NCBI RefSeq assembly: GCF_018491765.1
Contig: NZ_JABWCU010000011.1
Coordinates: 124,001 to 188,000, forward strand
Direction of reading: 5' to 3'
Origin: Novosphingobium profundi
GTDB taxonomy: Bacteria > Pseudomonadota > Alphaproteobacteria > Sphingomonadales > Sphingomonadaceae
DNA length: 64,000 nucleotides
The number at the start of each line of letters is the position of its first letter. The stretch's first letter is position 1. The position numbers and the translations under genes were made by a program. Below are positions 52,018 to 63,157 of the stretch, one piece after another. Below the pieces are notes generated by a model. It searched no databases. It saw nothing but the letters and a program-made list of their open reading frames with translations, and was not told the DNA's origin.

Positions 52018-52674
52018 GTGGCGGTTACGGAGGTTCGAGGCAGGAAGAAGCCAGCCGGGCGACGCAGGAAGAATGCGAAGGTCTCGACGGCCGACTTGCT
52101 GCTCGATGCGACCAGCAGTCTCATGGTCGAACGCAATTCGGCCGATGTGACCTTTGCCGACATCGCGGAGAGTTCGGGGCTCAACGCCGCACTCATCCGT
52201 TATCATTTCGGCAGCAAGGCGGGCCTGTTCATGGCCTTGCTCGAGCGCGACGCGGGCGGCACGTTCGCCAATCTCGAAGCGCTGGTGAACGCCGACATGC
52301 CCGCCGATCAGAAACTGCGCCACCACGTACACGGCGTGATCAAGACATATTGGCGCTATCCCTACATGAACCGACTGGTTGCGGTCCTGTCCTTCGAAAG
52401 CGATTCGGAAGCCGCGCGCTTCATTGCCGAACGCTTCACCCAGACGCTGGCCGATGCCCAGCGGCGCATCCTCGAACAGGGCGAGCGCGAAGGGCTGTTC
52501 CGCAAGATCGATCCCATGCTTTTCTATTTTTCGGTGATCGGCTCGTGCGACCACCTGTTCAATGCCCGCCATTCGCTGAAGTTCGCCTTCGGAGTGGAGG
52601 AAATCGACGATGACTTGCGCCGCCGTTACAGCGAGCATGTCGCCTCGGTCCTGCTGGAGAGCGTGCGGGCCTGA
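52018..52674 (+). CDS. TetR-family transcriptional regulator
   Basis: This is a 218-residue protein. A basic N-terminal arm (RGRKKPAGRRRKNAK) precedes the helix-turn-helix (TADLLLDATSSLMVERNSADVTFADIAESSGLNAALIRYHFGSKAGLF). The ligand-binding half contains HHVHGVIKTYWRYPYMNRLV and MLFYFSVIGSCDHLFNARH. GTG 52018 was chosen because AAGGAG is 6 bases upstream. It precedes the acyl-CoA catabolic genes and is the best candidate to bind the 20-bp elements at 52698, 56472 and 60839, with an acyl-CoA as inducer (inference). Confidence 0.9.
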   Translation: MAVTEVRGRKKPAGRRRKNAKVSTADLLLDATSSLMVERNSADVTFADIAESSGLNAALIRYHFGSKAGLFMALLERDAGGTFANLEALVNADMPADQKLRHHVHGVIKTYWRYPYMNRLVAVLSFESDSEAARFIAERFTQTLADAQRRILEQGEREGLFRKIDPMLFYFSVIGSCDHLFNARHSLKFAFGVEEIDDDLRRRYSEHVASVLLESVRA

Positions 52675-52697
52675 GGTGGTGGCTTGCGCGACCGAAC

Positions 52698-52717
52698 TTA
52701 ATTGATTAATTAAATAA
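52698..52717 (+). promoter_or_regulatory. Conserved 20-bp AT-rich element, copy 1
   Basis: TTAATTGATTAATTAAATAA lies between the TetR stop and the acyl-CoA ligase ATG (52769). It shares TTAAT at its start and AAATAA at its end with copies 2 and 3. It is a candidate operator. Confidence 0.55.
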
Positions 52718-52768
52718 GGATGGACTCGGGACAGAGATCCGCGAAACGAACAGCTTGGGGGTACGGCG

Positions 52769-54400
52769 ATGGGAGACGTCCGGACACAAGGGGGCAGTGC
52801 GATCGACGCGCGCCCCCGGCAGATCGATTTCGAACGCATGCCGCGGCTCGGCGACATTCCCGCATATTATGCGCAGCTTCATCCGGATGCACCCGCCATG
52901 CGGTTTGGCGGGCACGCGACGAACTGGGCGCAACTCGATGCACGCGTGAGCGCCGTGGCCGCGGCCCTGCTCGCGAGCGGGGTCGCGCCGGGGGAGCGCG
53001 TCGCGTTCATCGGCAAGGGGAGCGATCGTTTTTTCGAACTCATGTTCGGCGCCGCGCGCGCAGGCATCGTTCTCGTGCCGCTGCAATGGCGGCTCGCGGT
53101 TCCCGAAGCGCAGGCGATCCTGCGTCACAGCGAGGCGCGACTTCTCTTTGTGGAAGAGGATCAGTTCGCCGTGATCGACCAATACGCGGCGAGCTTGACG
53201 GGAGGGGGCTGCATCGCCCTCTCGCCGGGGAGCGCCTATCCCGAATGGGAGGCCTGGCTGGCGGGGGCCGCGGGGAAGAACCCGGGGCTTCCCGAAGTCG
53301 AGGCGACGCAGGCGGCGATCCAGCTTTACACCTCGGGCACGACCGGAGAGCCCAAGGGAGTCATGCTCAGCCACGCCAATATCCTGGCTGGTCGCCGCGA
53401 TTCTATGCGCGCGAACATGCGTTGGAACGAATGGCAGGAAGGGGACGTCAACCTCGTGGCCCTGCCGCTTGGTCATATCGGCGGGGTGGGCTGGGCGATC
53501 GTGGGCTTCTACAACGGTGCCACCACGTTGATCCACGCCGAGTTCGTGCCCGATGCCTTTATCGACGCGTTGGCCGAAGAAGGGGTGAGCAAGACCTTCC
53601 TGGTGCCCACCGCCATCCAGATTCTCCTGACCCGTCCGGGCATTCGCGAGCGCGAATTTCCGCGCCTTCGCACGATGCTTTATGGGGCCAGTCCGATCGC
53701 GCTAGACCTGCTGCGCGAGGCGACGGAGGTCTTTGCCTGCGAATTCGTCCAGCAATACGGCATGACCGAGACTTGCGGCACGATCGTCTACCTGCCGCCC
53801 GAGGACCACGATCCCGCCGGCAACGAGCGCATGCGGTCGGCCGGACTGCCGATGCCCGGCGTTGAACTGCGCGTGGTCGAACCCATCGCACGCACGCCGC
53901 TTGCCGTGCGTGAGGTGGGCGAAGTGGAAACACGCTCGGTCGCGAACATGATCGGCTACTGGAACGCGCCCGACAAGACCGGCGAGGTGGTCGACGGAGA
54001 GGGGTGGCTGCGCACTGGCGATGCCGGTTACCTCGACGCGCAGGGCTATCTCTATATCTGCGACCGCTTCAAGGACATGATCTGCAGCGGAGCGGAGAAC
54101 GTCTATCCGGCCGAAGTGGAGAACGCGATCTACGGCCACCCGGCGGTGGCCGAAGTCGCCGTGATCGGTGTTCCCGACGAACGCTGGGGCGAGGCGGTCA
54201 AGGCAGTGGTCGTGCTGCGGCCCGGTAGTGTGCCCTGCGAAGCCGAGATCCTGGCCTTCGCCCGTTCGCGCATCGGCGGGCACAAGGTCCCCAAATCGAT
54301 CGATTTCGTGGAGGCCTTGCCGCGTACGCCTTCGGGCAAGGTCATGCGGCGCCTTTTGCGCGATCCCTATTGGCAGGGCCGGGAGCGCGCGGTCAACTGA
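52769..54400 (+). CDS. AMP-forming acyl-CoA synthetase (long/medium-chain type)
   Basis: This 543-residue ANL-superfamily enzyme activates a carboxylic acid to acyl-CoA through an acyl-AMP. The phosphate-binding motif is LYTSGTTGEPKGVMLSH, followed by QQYGMTETCG, the hinge YLYICDRFKDMICSGAENVYPAEVE and the C-terminal catalytic Lys in PRTPSGKVMRR. The specific acid is unknown; it presumably starts degradation of the compound handled by the neighbouring genes. It follows the TetR gene by 94 bp, with element copy 1 in the gap. The SDR gene converges from the other side. Confidence 0.92.
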   Translation: MGDVRTQGGSAIDARPRQIDFERMPRLGDIPAYYAQLHPDAPAMRFGGHATNWAQLDARVSAVAAALLASGVAPGERVAFIGKGSDRFFELMFGAARAGIVLVPLQWRLAVPEAQAILRHSEARLLFVEEDQFAVIDQYAASLTGGGCIALSPGSAYPEWEAWLAGAAGKNPGLPEVEATQAAIQLYTSGTTGEPKGVMLSHANILAGRRDSMRANMRWNEWQEGDVNLVALPLGHIGGVGWAIVGFYNGATTLIHAEFVPDAFIDALAEEGVSKTFLVPTAIQILLTRPGIREREFPRLRTMLYGASPIALDLLREATEVFACEFVQQYGMTETCGTIVYLPPEDHDPAGNERMRSAGLPMPGVELRVVEPIARTPLAVREVGEVETRSVANMIGYWNAPDKTGEVVDGEGWLRTGDAGYLDAQGYLYICDRFKDMICSGAENVYPAEVENAIYGHPAVAEVAVIGVPDERWGEAVKAVVVLRPGSVPCEAEILAFARSRIGGHKVPKSIDFVEALPRTPSGKVMRRLLRDPYWQGRERAVN

Positions 54401-54430
54401 CGGCGCGACCCCGGCGATCGCAAAGCCACT

Positions 54431-55213
54431 TCAGCGCGGCGGCATCCGGATGGCACCGTCGAGACGCACGGCGGCGGCGTTGAAGTAGGTCGTCTCCACC
54501 ATGCAGAGCGCAAGCGCGGCGAACTCGCGCGGATTGCCCAGGCGCTTGGGGAAGGGTACCGAGGCGGCCAAGGCGTCCAGCACTTGCGCGGGCGCGGCAT
54601 TCATCAGCGGGGTGTCAAAGAGACCCGGCAGGATCGCGTTGACCCGGATACCCTCGGTCATGAGATCGCGGGCGATGGGCAGGGTCATGCCCATGATCGC
54701 GGCCTTCGAGGCCGCATAAGCGGCCTGCCCGACCTGCCCGTCCTGTGCGGCAGCGGAGGCGGTGTTGACGATCACGCCGCGCTCGCCTTCCTCGAGCGGA
54801 TCGAGCGTGAGCATGCCCGCCGCGCTCAGCGCGGTGCAGCGGAAGGTGCCGGTGAGGTTGATTGCGATGGTTCGCTCGAAGACCCCGAGCGGAAAATGGC
54901 TGATCGATCCGTCCTGGCGCGAGCGTGAGGCTGTCTTGAAGGCGCTGCCCGTACCCGCGCAATTGACGAGGATGCGCTCCTGGCCATGCGCGGCCCGTGC
55001 CTTGCCAAACCCGGCGATGACCGATCCCTCGTCGGTCACGTCGACCTTGCAGAACACGCCGCCAAGTTCGGCGGCGAGCGCTTCGCCAAGCTCGCTTTGG
55101 AGGTCGAAGATGGCGACTTTCGCGCCTTTTTCGGCCAAGGCGCGCGCCGTCGCGGCGCCGAGGCCGGAGGCTCCTCCGGTGACGACGGCGGCCGTCGTCG
55201 TATCGATCTTCAT
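54431..55213 (-). CDS. Short-chain dehydrogenase/reductase (3-hydroxyacyl-CoA dehydrogenase type)
   Basis: This is a 260-residue NAD(P)-dependent oxidoreductase. TGGASGLGAATARALAEKGAKVAIFDLQ is the cofactor site, with Asp selecting NAD; NCAG is present, and catalytic Ser, Tyr and Lys lie in NTASAAAQDGQVGQAAYAASKAAIMG. The QAAYAASK and overall pattern resemble human HSD17B10/bacterial type II 3-hydroxyacyl-CoA dehydrogenases. The start has AGGAAGG upstream. It lies 17 bp downstream of the thiolase gene, same operon. Confidence 0.9.
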   Translation of the reverse strand: MKIDTTTAAVVTGGASGLGAATARALAEKGAKVAIFDLQSELGEALAAELGGVFCKVDVTDEGSVIAGFGKARAAHGQERILVNCAGTGSAFKTASRSRQDGSISHFPLGVFERTIAINLTGTFRCTALSAAGMLTLDPLEEGERGVIVNTASAAAQDGQVGQAAYAASKAAIMGMTLPIARDLMTEGIRVNAILPGLFDTPLMNAAPAQVLDALAASVPFPKRLGNPREFAALALCMVETTYFNAAAVRLDGAIRMPPR

Positions 55214-55230
55214 GGTGTTTGCCCTTCCTG

Positions 55231-56406
55231 TCAGAAGCGTTCGATGATGGTCAGGTTGGCCAGCCCGCCGCCTTCGCACATGGTCTGCAGGCCGTATTTC
55301 TTGCCGTGTGTTCCCAGTGCGTGGATGAGCGTTGCCATCAGCTTTGTGCCGCTGGCGCCGAGCGGATGGCCCAGTGCGATCGCCCCGCCGTGAACGTTCA
55401 GCCGCTGCGGATCGGCCCCGGTGTGCTTGAGCCAGGCAAGGGGGACTGAGGCGAAGGCTTCGTTGACTTCGTAAAGGTCGATGTCGTCGAGCGAGAGGCC
55501 CGCGCGGGCAAGTGCGCGGTCGGTTGCGAAGAGCGGCTCCTCCAGCATGATCACCGGGTCGCCGCCGGTCACGGTAAGGGTGTGGATGCGCCCGATCGGC
55601 TCGAGCCCGAACGTCTTGAGGGCGCGCTGCGAGACGATCAGCACCGCCGAGGCGCCGTCGCAGATCTGGCTCGCGTTCGCGGCGCTGATCATTCCATCGG
55701 GGGCGAGCAGTTTGACCGACTGGATCGATTCGAGCGTGGCGTCGTAGCGGATGCCCTCGTCGCGCACGTGCAGCTCGGGGCCTTCGGAAGTCGTGATCTC
55801 CAGCGGCACGATCTCGCCATCGAAATGCCCGGCCTGGGTCGCGACGATGGCCTTGCGATGGCTCTCCAGTGCGAAGGCGTCGAGGTCGTCGCGCGAGAAG
55901 CCGTACTTCCGGGCGAGCGCCTCGGCGCCTGTGAACTGGCTGAACACGATGCCGGGGTAGCGTTCTTCCTGGCGCGGCGACTTGGGCAGGCCGAGGCCGG
56001 CTTCGGCAAACAGCGACATGGTCGCGCCCATCGGTACCCGCGTCATCGATTCGACTCCCGCCGCGATCACCACGTCCTGCGTTCCCGAGAGCACCGCCTG
56101 CGCGGCGAAGTGAACGGCTTGCTGGCTGCTGCCGCACTGCCGGTCGATCGTCACGGCAGGTACGGACTCGGGCAGGCCGGAGGCGAGCACCGCGTTGCGC
56201 CCGAGGTGCATCGATTGCTCGCCCCCTTGCGTTACGCAGCCCATGATCACGTCGTCGATCCCGGCCGGATCGAGCCCGGTGCGCTCAACCAGGGCATCGA
56301 GCGTGGCGCCGGCCATGTCGGCGGGATGCCAGTCGGCGAGCTTGCCGCGTCGACGCCCTCCCGCGGTGCGGACGGCATCGACGATATAGGCGGTTTCAGC
56401 GGGCAT
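55231..56406 (-). CDS. Thiolase (acetyl-CoA C-acyltransferase)
   Basis: This 391-residue enzyme carries out thiolytic cleavage of 3-ketoacyl-CoA. The nucleophile is Cys91 in TIDRQCGSSQQAVHFA, the His is in NVHGGAIALGHPLGASGT and the second Cys in QTMCEGGGLANLTIIERF. All catalytic residues are intact. The subgroup resembles thiolases of steroid, terpenoid and fatty-acid cleavage rather than biosynthetic PhaA; this is inference. The ATG at 56406 starts the family-typical MPAETAYIVDAVRTAGGRR. It diverges from the enoyl-CoA hydratase gene, with element copy 2 65 bp upstream. Confidence 0.93.
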   Translation of the reverse strand: MPAETAYIVDAVRTAGGRRRGKLADWHPADMAGATLDALVERTGLDPAGIDDVIMGCVTQGGEQSMHLGRNAVLASGLPESVPAVTIDRQCGSSQQAVHFAAQAVLSGTQDVVIAAGVESMTRVPMGATMSLFAEAGLGLPKSPRQEERYPGIVFSQFTGAEALARKYGFSRDDLDAFALESHRKAIVATQAGHFDGEIVPLEITTSEGPELHVRDEGIRYDATLESIQSVKLLAPDGMISAANASQICDGASAVLIVSQRALKTFGLEPIGRIHTLTVTGGDPVIMLEEPLFATDRALARAGLSLDDIDLYEVNEAFASVPLAWLKHTGADPQRLNVHGGAIALGHPLGASGTKLMATLIHALGTHGKKYGLQTMCEGGGLANLTIIERF

Positions 56407-56471
56407 TGGTTCCTCTCCAGCGGTTGCGATTCCGGCGCCTTGCGCTCCTGGCCCAAAGCCTATCATCAAAT

Positions 56472-56491
56472 TTAATCAATTGAACAAATAA
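56472..56491 (+). promoter_or_regulatory. Conserved 20-bp AT-rich element, copy 2
   Basis: TTAATCAATTGAACAAATAA lies in the gap between the divergent thiolase and enoyl-CoA hydratase genes. It shares the TTAAT and AAATAA ends with copies 1 and 3 at identical spacing. Confidence 0.55.
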
Positions 56492-56607
56492 AAATGCCGA
56501 GGTAGTTTCGTGTGCGCTGGGTGAGGGGCGTTCTCGCGGTATTTGGCGCTTCGGCGCATCGGAAAATCGCCAATCCGGCAATGGCCCTGGCAAGGAGGAG
56601 AGCAGCG

Positions 56608-57513
56608 ATGGCCGACAAGGCGATGGTTTACGAACAGATTACCTTCGACGTGCGCGAACGCGTCGCGACGATCACGCTGCATCGGCCGGACAAGCTCAAT
56701 GCCTATTCGGTGCGGATGATGGAGGAGATGATCGACGCTTTCGACCGTGTGGACCGTGACGACGGCATCGGTGCGGTGATCGTGACCGGATCGGGTGCCC
56801 GTGCCTTTTGCGCCGGGGCGGATCTCGAAATGGGTGCGAAGATCTTCGATGCCACGGGAAACCCGGATTCGCCGGTGCGCGCGGATGGCACGATCGACTA
56901 TGCGAGCGAGAAAGCGCGCGATTTCGGAGGGCGGCTCACTTTGCGGATGTTCGAGTGCCTCAAGCCGGTCATCGGGGCCGTGAATGGCGCGGCGGTCGGC
57001 ATCGGGGCGACGATGCTGCTGCCGATGGACATACGCCTGTGCACGCCTGCGGCCCGGTTCGGCTTCGTGTTCGTGCGGCGCGGGATCGTGCCGGAGGGTG
57101 GATCGGCCTGGTTCCTGCCCCGGATCGTGGGAATCGCGACGGCGCTCGACTGGTGCATGAGCGGGCGTCTGGTCGATGCCGCCGAAGCGCAGGCGGCGGG
57201 ACTGGTATCCGAGATCATCGAAGAGGGGGAGCTTCTGGCGCGGGCGCATGCCCGGGCGCGGTCCTATATCGAAGGCTCGGCCCCTGTCTCGGTTGCGCTG
57301 ACACGTCAGATGATGTGGCGTGGTCTGGGCATGGCGCATCCGATGGAGGCGCACCGGGTGGAGAGCCGCGGGGTGCTTGCCCGGGGGCGCAGCGCCGACG
57401 CGCGCGAGGGCGTGGCGGCCTTCATCGAGAAGCGCGCTGCGTGTTTTCCCGAGCAGGTCTCGCGCGATATGCCCGACTATTTCCCCTGGTGGGACGAGCC
57501 CGTCTATCGCTGA
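56608..57513 (+). CDS. Enoyl-CoA hydratase/isomerase family protein
   Basis: This is a 301-residue crotonase-fold enzyme that hydrates or isomerises enoyl-CoA. Family segments: VRERVATITLHRPDKLNAYS, the oxyanion-hole ARAFCAGADLEMGAKI and KPVIGAVNGAAVGIGATMLLPMDIRL, and FVFVRRGIVPEGGSAWFLPRIVG with a Glu at one catalytic position. AAGGAGGAGA precedes the ATG at 56608; the longer in-frame start at 56512 is unlikely. A short LSEASYIEGSAPVSVALTRQMMW-type C-terminal helix region is present. The acyl-CoA dehydrogenase gene converges 21 bp downstream. Confidence 0.9.
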   Translation: MADKAMVYEQITFDVRERVATITLHRPDKLNAYSVRMMEEMIDAFDRVDRDDGIGAVIVTGSGARAFCAGADLEMGAKIFDATGNPDSPVRADGTIDYASEKARDFGGRLTLRMFECLKPVIGAVNGAAVGIGATMLLPMDIRLCTPAARFGFVFVRRGIVPEGGSAWFLPRIVGIATALDWCMSGRLVDAAEAQAAGLVSEIIEEGELLARAHARARSYIEGSAPVSVALTRQMMWRGLGMAHPMEAHRVESRGVLARGRSADAREGVAAFIEKRAACFPEQVSRDMPDYFPWWDEPVYR

Positions 57514-57534
57514 TCGCCGCTCGATCGGGCGTGG

Positions 57535-58692
57535 CTAGAGCGCGCGCCCGATCACTTCCTTCATGATCTCGCTCGTCCCGCCGTAGATGCGCGAGACGCG
57601 CGCGTCGCGCCAGAGGCGGGCAATCGGGTATTCGTTCATGTAACCGGCCCCGCCATGGAGCTGGAGCGCCGCGTCGCAGACCCGGTTCTGCAGTTCGGAG
57701 TGGAACAGCTTGGCAGCGGCGGCCTCCTCGCCGGTGAGCTTGCCGTCCACGTGGCGCGCGATGGCCCAGTCGAGGTGGGCCCAGCCAGCCTGGAGCTGGG
57801 TCGCCATCTCGGCGAGTGCGAAGCGGGTCGCCTGGAAGTCGAGGATCGCCTTGCCGAAGGCCTTGCGTTCGCGGGTGAAGCCGAGCGCCTCGTCGAAAGC
57901 GCGCTGTGCGCTCGCCTGCGCGCCGACCGCGATGGTCAGGCGCTCCTGTGGCAACTGTTGCATGAGGTAGGCGAAGCCGCGCCCTTCCTGGCCGATGAGA
58001 TTGCTCGCGGGCACGCGCACGTTGGCGAAGAACAGCTCGGACGTGTCGGAAGCGTGCTGGCCGATCTTGTCGAGATTGCGCCCGCGCGCGAAGCCGGCGC
58101 GGTCGGCCTCGACGAGGATCAGCGAGATGCCCTTGGCGCCCATCGCGGGCTCGGTCTTGGCGACGACGATCACGAGGTCCGCATGCTGGCCGTTGGTGAT
58201 GTAGGTTTTCGCGCCGTCGATCACGTAGTCCTCGCCTTCGCGGCGGGCGGTGGTGCGGATGCCCTGGAGGTCGGAGCCGGTGCCCGGTTCGGTCATCGCG
58301 ATTGCGACGACCGTTTCCCCCGCGATCATGCGCCCCAGCCAGGCCTCGCGCTGTTCGTCCGATCCGTAATGGGCGATGTAGTCCGCGCAGACGTCGGATT
58401 GCAGCGTGATCCCGGTCGAGGAGCCGGCGTAGGCCAGTTCCTCGCCGATGATCGCGTTGTAGCGAAAGTCGAGGCCGAGCCCGCCATGCGCCTCGGTAAT
58501 GCCGGGGCACAGGATTCCGGCCTCGCCGCAGGCGCTCCACAAGGCGCGCTCGACGATGCCATCGCGCTCCCACCGATCGAGATGGGGGAGCACGTGCACA
58601 CCGATGAACTTGCGCACCTGGTCACGGAACAGTTCGTGCTCGCTCTCGTAGATCGGGCGCCGCGAGGTATCGAGCATGGGAAGATCGTTCAT
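57535..58692 (-). CDS. Acyl-CoA dehydrogenase (long-chain/isovaleryl-like)
   Basis: This 385-residue FAD enzyme forms the alpha,beta double bond of acyl-CoA. Motifs: MTEPGTGSDLQGIRTTA for flavin and substrate, DGAKTYITNGQHADLVIVV, and the C-terminal LHGGAGYMNEYPIARLWRDARVSRIYGGTSEIMKEVIGRAL. The usual MCAD glutamate in YEGT is Gly here, as in long-chain and isovaleryl enzymes, whose base is the Glu in the LPQERL-type helix, present as QQLPQERLTIA. It lies 14 bp downstream of the FadB-like gene. Confidence 0.92.
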   Translation of the reverse strand: MNDLPMLDTSRRPIYESEHELFRDQVRKFIGVHVLPHLDRWERDGIVERALWSACGEAGILCPGITEAHGGLGLDFRYNAIIGEELAYAGSSTGITLQSDVCADYIAHYGSDEQREAWLGRMIAGETVVAIAMTEPGTGSDLQGIRTTARREGEDYVIDGAKTYITNGQHADLVIVVAKTEPAMGAKGISLILVEADRAGFARGRNLDKIGQHASDTSELFFANVRVPASNLIGQEGRGFAYLMQQLPQERLTIAVGAQASAQRAFDEALGFTRERKAFGKAILDFQATRFALAEMATQLQAGWAHLDWAIARHVDGKLTGEEAAAAKLFHSELQNRVCDAALQLHGGAGYMNEYPIARLWRDARVSRIYGGTSEIMKEVIGRAL

Positions 58693-58706
58693 GGCGCGTT
58701 CTCCCG

Positions 58707-60818
58707 TCAGGCCTGGCCGGTGCAGGTGGAGAGCGCACCGCCCTCGCGGGCCAGGCGGCGGAGCAGCTCGCTCGGCGTCTCGCCCATGGCTTCGAGGGCG
58801 TCCACGATCCGCTGGAGCCCGATCCCGTCGGCCCAGAACATCGGCCCCCCGGTAAAGGGCGGCCAGCCGTAGCCCATGACCAGCGCGACATCGATATCCG
58901 AGGCGCGCAAGGCGATGCCTTCCTCGAGAATCCGCGCGCCCTCGTTGACGACCGGGAAGAGCAATCGTTCGACGATCGCCTGGGGCACGAACGTGCGCGC
59001 TTGGTGGCCGCTGCGGGACTGGAAGTCGCGCACCACGCCTTCGGTGACGGGCGAGGGGGTGGCCCGGCGCGCCGCGTCGTAGTCGTAGAAGCCGCCCTCG
59101 CGCTTCTGGCCCCAGCGCCCGATCTCGCACAGGACTTGGGTTATGCTCGAGGAATTGCTCGTCGCCGCGTCCCAACCGATCACGTCGAGCCCGACGAGGT
59201 CGAGCATTGCAAAGGGGCCCATCGCGAAACCGTAGTCGACGAGCGCGCGGTCCACCTCCCAGGGCATCGGGCCTTCGAGGATCAGCGCCTGCGCGGCGTT
59301 CATGCGCGGGGTCATCATGCGATTGGCGATGAAACCGTCGCACACGCGCGAAAGCACCGGCACCTTGCGGATCGTGCGGGCGAGCGACATCGCGGTGGCG
59401 ATGACGTCAGGGGCCGTGGCACCCCCGCGCACGACCTCGAGCAGGCGCATGACGTTGGCGGGTGAAAAGAAGTGCAGCCCGATCACGTCGGCGGGGCGGC
59501 AGGTCGCGGCGGCGATGGCGTCGACGTCGAGAAAGCTGGTGTTGGTGGCAAGGATCGCGCCGGGCCGCGCGACCTGGTCGAGCCGGGCGAATATCTCCTG
59601 CTTGAGGTCCATCCTCTCGAACACGGCCTCGATGACGAGGTCGGCTTGGGCGAGGTCGGCCATGTCGAGCGAGGGGCGCAGCAGCGCCATGCGTTCCTCG
59701 AGCGCCTGCGCGGTGAGCTTGCCCTTGGCTTGCGACACTTCGTAATTACGCCGGATCGCGGCCAGGCCGCGTTCGAGCGCGGGTTCCTCGCGCTCGACGA
59801 GGGTGACGGGAAGGCCGGCGTTGAGGAAGTTCATCGCGATGCCACTGCCCATCGTGCCGGCCCCGATCACGCCGACCGTCGCGATCGGCCGGATGGGCGT
59901 GGCGGCGGGCAGGTCCGGGACGCGCGCGGTCTGGCGTTCGGCGAAGAAGAGATAGCGTAGCGCGGCAGACTGGCGGCTCGCGAAGAGTTCGGCAAAGAGC
60001 TCAGCCTCGCGCTTCATGCCGTCTGCGAAGGGAAGGGTGACCGCGGCCTCGACCGCACGGACGATGTTCTCGGGCGCCTCGTATCCGCGGAAGGCGCGGG
60101 CGTTGGCGCGGCGGAACTCGTCGAAGACGTGCGCGTCATGGGGTAAGGCAAGGCCCCCGGTGCGGTCGCGCACACGGACGGCAGCCGTACCGGACCGGGC
60201 CGCGTCCTGGGCAAAGGCGATCGCTCCGGCAAGGAGGTCGCCTTCGATGAGCGCGTCGACGAGCCCCATGGCCTGTCCCTTGGTCGCAGTGACGGGCTTG
60301 CCCAGCGCCATCATCTCCAGCGCCGCCTCGGCGCCCACGATGCGCGGCAGGCGCTGCGTGCCGCCCGCGCCCGGCAGGAGGCCAAGAGCGACTTCGGGCA
60401 GGCCCAGCTTGGCTTCCGGCAGGGCGACGCGAAAATGGCAGCAGAGCGCGGTTTCCAGCCCGCCTCCAAGCGCGGTGCCGTGGATCGCGGCGACCGTCGG
60501 CTTGGGACAGGCCTCGATGGCGTCGAGCACCGCGTGGAGCCCCGGCGCGTCGGTGTCGGGCGCGTCGAATTCGCGGATGTCGGCGCCCGCGATGAAAGTG
60601 CGTCCCGCACAGGCAAGCACCACGGCCTGGGCGGTGGGATCTTCGTGCGCGCGCCGGAAGCCTGCGAGCAGGCCGCGGCGCACATCGCCGCTGAGGGCGT
60701 TCACCGGAGGCGAGTCAATCGTGATCACCGCCACCGATTCGATGCAGGCATAAGTGGTGACAGAATTGATACGGTCGGCCCCGCCTTGTGCCGCTTCCAG
60801 TGTCTGCCCATTCGCCAT
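58707..60818 (-). CDS. FadB-like bifunctional enoyl-CoA hydratase/3-hydroxyacyl-CoA dehydrogenase
   Basis: This is a 703-residue fusion enzyme. The hydratase half (1-200) has [14 protein letters not shown] and [44 protein letters not shown], with both catalytic glutamates. The dehydrogenase half has the NAD site [29 protein letters not shown] near residue 300 and the catalytic His in [17 protein letters not shown]. Two C-terminal 3HCDH domains ([29 protein letters not shown]) complete it. GAGGGGAG precedes the ATG at 60818. Copy 3 of the AT-rich element begins 20 bp upstream. Confidence 0.93.
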   Translation of the reverse strand: MANGQTLEAAQGGADRINSVTTYACIESVAVITIDSPPVNALSGDVRRGLLAGFRRAHEDPTAQAVVLACAGRTFIAGADIREFDAPDTDAPGLHAVLDAIEACPKPTVAAIHGTALGGGLETALCCHFRVALPEAKLGLPEVALGLLPGAGGTQRLPRIVGAEAALEMMALGKPVTATKGQAMGLVDALIEGDLLAGAIAFAQDAARSGTAAVRVRDRTGGLALPHDAHVFDEFRRANARAFRGYEAPENIVRAVEAAVTLPFADGMKREAELFAELFASRQSAALRYLFFAERQTARVPDLPAATPIRPIATVGVIGAGTMGSGIAMNFLNAGLPVTLVEREEPALERGLAAIRRNYEVSQAKGKLTAQALEERMALLRPSLDMADLAQADLVIEAVFERMDLKQEIFARLDQVARPGAILATNTSFLDVDAIAAATCRPADVIGLHFFSPANVMRLLEVVRGGATAPDVIATAMSLARTIRKVPVLSRVCDGFIANRMMTPRMNAAQALILEGPMPWEVDRALVDYGFAMGPFAMLDLVGLDVIGWDAATSNSSSITQVLCEIGRWGQKREGGFYDYDAARRATPSPVTEGVVRDFQSRSGHQARTFVPQAIVERLLFPVVNEGARILEEGIALRASDIDVALVMGYGWPPFTGGPMFWADGIGLQRIVDALEAMGETPSELLRRLAREGGALSTCTGQA

Positions 60819-60838
60819 AGCCGAACTCCCCTCTTGAA

Positions 60839-61904
<1,066 letters not shown>

Positions 61905-61906
61905 CC

Positions 61907-63139
61907 ATGGACCTCGACTGGACCGCCGAGGAAGAGGCCTTCCGCGATGAGGTGCGCACTTTCCTGCAGGAAAATCTCGACGCCGATCTCGCCGCGGCCG
62001 GGTGCCTCGCGACGAGCGTCTACCCCGATCACGCGGCCAGCATGCGCTGGCAGGCGATCCTGCACGCCAAGGGCTGGGCCGCGCCGCACTGGCCGCTTGA
62101 GCACGGCGGGCAGGACTGGAGCGCGGCGCAGCACTACATCTTCGAGAGCGAGCGGATCGCGGCCGGGGCTCCCTCGCTATCGCCCATGGGCATCCACATG
62201 GTGGCCCATGTCATCACCCGTTTCGGGACCGAGGAGCAAAAGGCCTGGTTCCTGCCGCGCATCCTGACCGGGGAAGTGTTCTTCTGCCAGGGCTATTCCG
62301 AGCCCGGTGCCGGATCGGACCTTGCCTCGCTGCAACTGGCGGCGGTGCGCGAGGGCGAGGCTTTCGTTCTCAACGGCTCGAAAATCTGGACCACGCACGC
62401 CACCGAGGCCAACTGGATGTTCGCGCTCGTGCGCACCGCGCGCGAGGACCGGCCGCAAAAGGGCATCACCTTCCTGCTCCTTCGCATGGACGATCCCGGG
62501 ATCGAGGTGCGGCCCATGTTGATGAGTTCGGGCGAGGAAGTGCAGTCGCAAGTCTTCTTCACCGATGTCCGGGTGCCGGTCGCCAACGTGCTGGGGGAGG
62601 TGGATGATGGATGGTCGGTGGCCAAGTACCTGCTCGAATTCGAGCGGGGCGGTTCCGCCTATGCGCCCGACCTTCACGTGCGGGCCGAACGGCTCGCGGC
62701 CCAGGCCGAAGCGCAGGGTGGCGACGATGGGTGCCCACTGATCGAAGATCCGCTGTTCGCGTCCCGGCTGGCGGCGCTGCGCGCGCGGATCGATGTGCTG
62801 GGCACGCTCGAGCTGCGCCTGCTTTCGGGCACCGGACAAGGCAGCAGCGTGGGGGCGTTGTCCTCGATGCTCAAGGTCCTGGGAACCGAGACCGCGCAGG
62901 CGTTGACGCGGCTCGCGCTCGAGGCAGCAGGGCCGCAGGCGCTCGTCTACCAGCCCCATGCGGTGCGCCCGGGCGGGCCGATCCCGTTCTACGCCGCGCC
63001 CGAAGACGGCTACCTTGCCGGGGAACGCTGGCACGCGCTGGCGCCCTTGCGCTACTTCAACGAGCGCGCGGCTTCCATCTATGCCGGCTCCAACGAGATC
63101 CAGCGCAACATTCTGGCCCGCGCGATAGTCGGAGTCTGA
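61907..63139 (+). CDS. Acyl-CoA dehydrogenase family protein (ChsE/FadE-like subunit)
   Basis: This is a 410-residue flavoprotein. N-terminal MDLDWTAEEEAFRDEVRTFLQENL, the flavin/substrate segment CQGYSEPGAGSDLASLQLAAVREG, VLNGSKIWTTHATEANWMFALVRT and C-terminal RYFNERAASIYAGSNEIQRNILARAIVG are visible. The longer middle region and Arg/Ser-rich loop resemble FadE-type subunits that form heteromers in steroid side-chain degradation (known in actinobacteria). The neighbouring convergent dehydrogenase could be the partner. This pairing is inferred. Starts 2 bp after the flavoenzyme gene. Confidence 0.9.
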   Translation: MDLDWTAEEEAFRDEVRTFLQENLDADLAAAGCLATSVYPDHAASMRWQAILHAKGWAAPHWPLEHGGQDWSAAQHYIFESERIAAGAPSLSPMGIHMVAHVITRFGTEEQKAWFLPRILTGEVFFCQGYSEPGAGSDLASLQLAAVREGEAFVLNGSKIWTTHATEANWMFALVRTAREDRPQKGITFLLLRMDDPGIEVRPMLMSSGEEVQSQVFFTDVRVPVANVLGEVDDGWSVAKYLLEFERGGSAYAPDLHVRAERLAAQAEAQGGDDGCPLIEDPLFASRLAALRARIDVLGTLELRLLSGTGQGSSVGALSSMLKVLGTETAQALTRLALEAAGPQALVYQPHAVRPGGPIPFYAAPEDGYLAGERWHALAPLRYFNERAASIYAGSNEIQRNILARAIVGV

Positions 63140-63157
63140 GCGCGCTCCCGGTTCGCC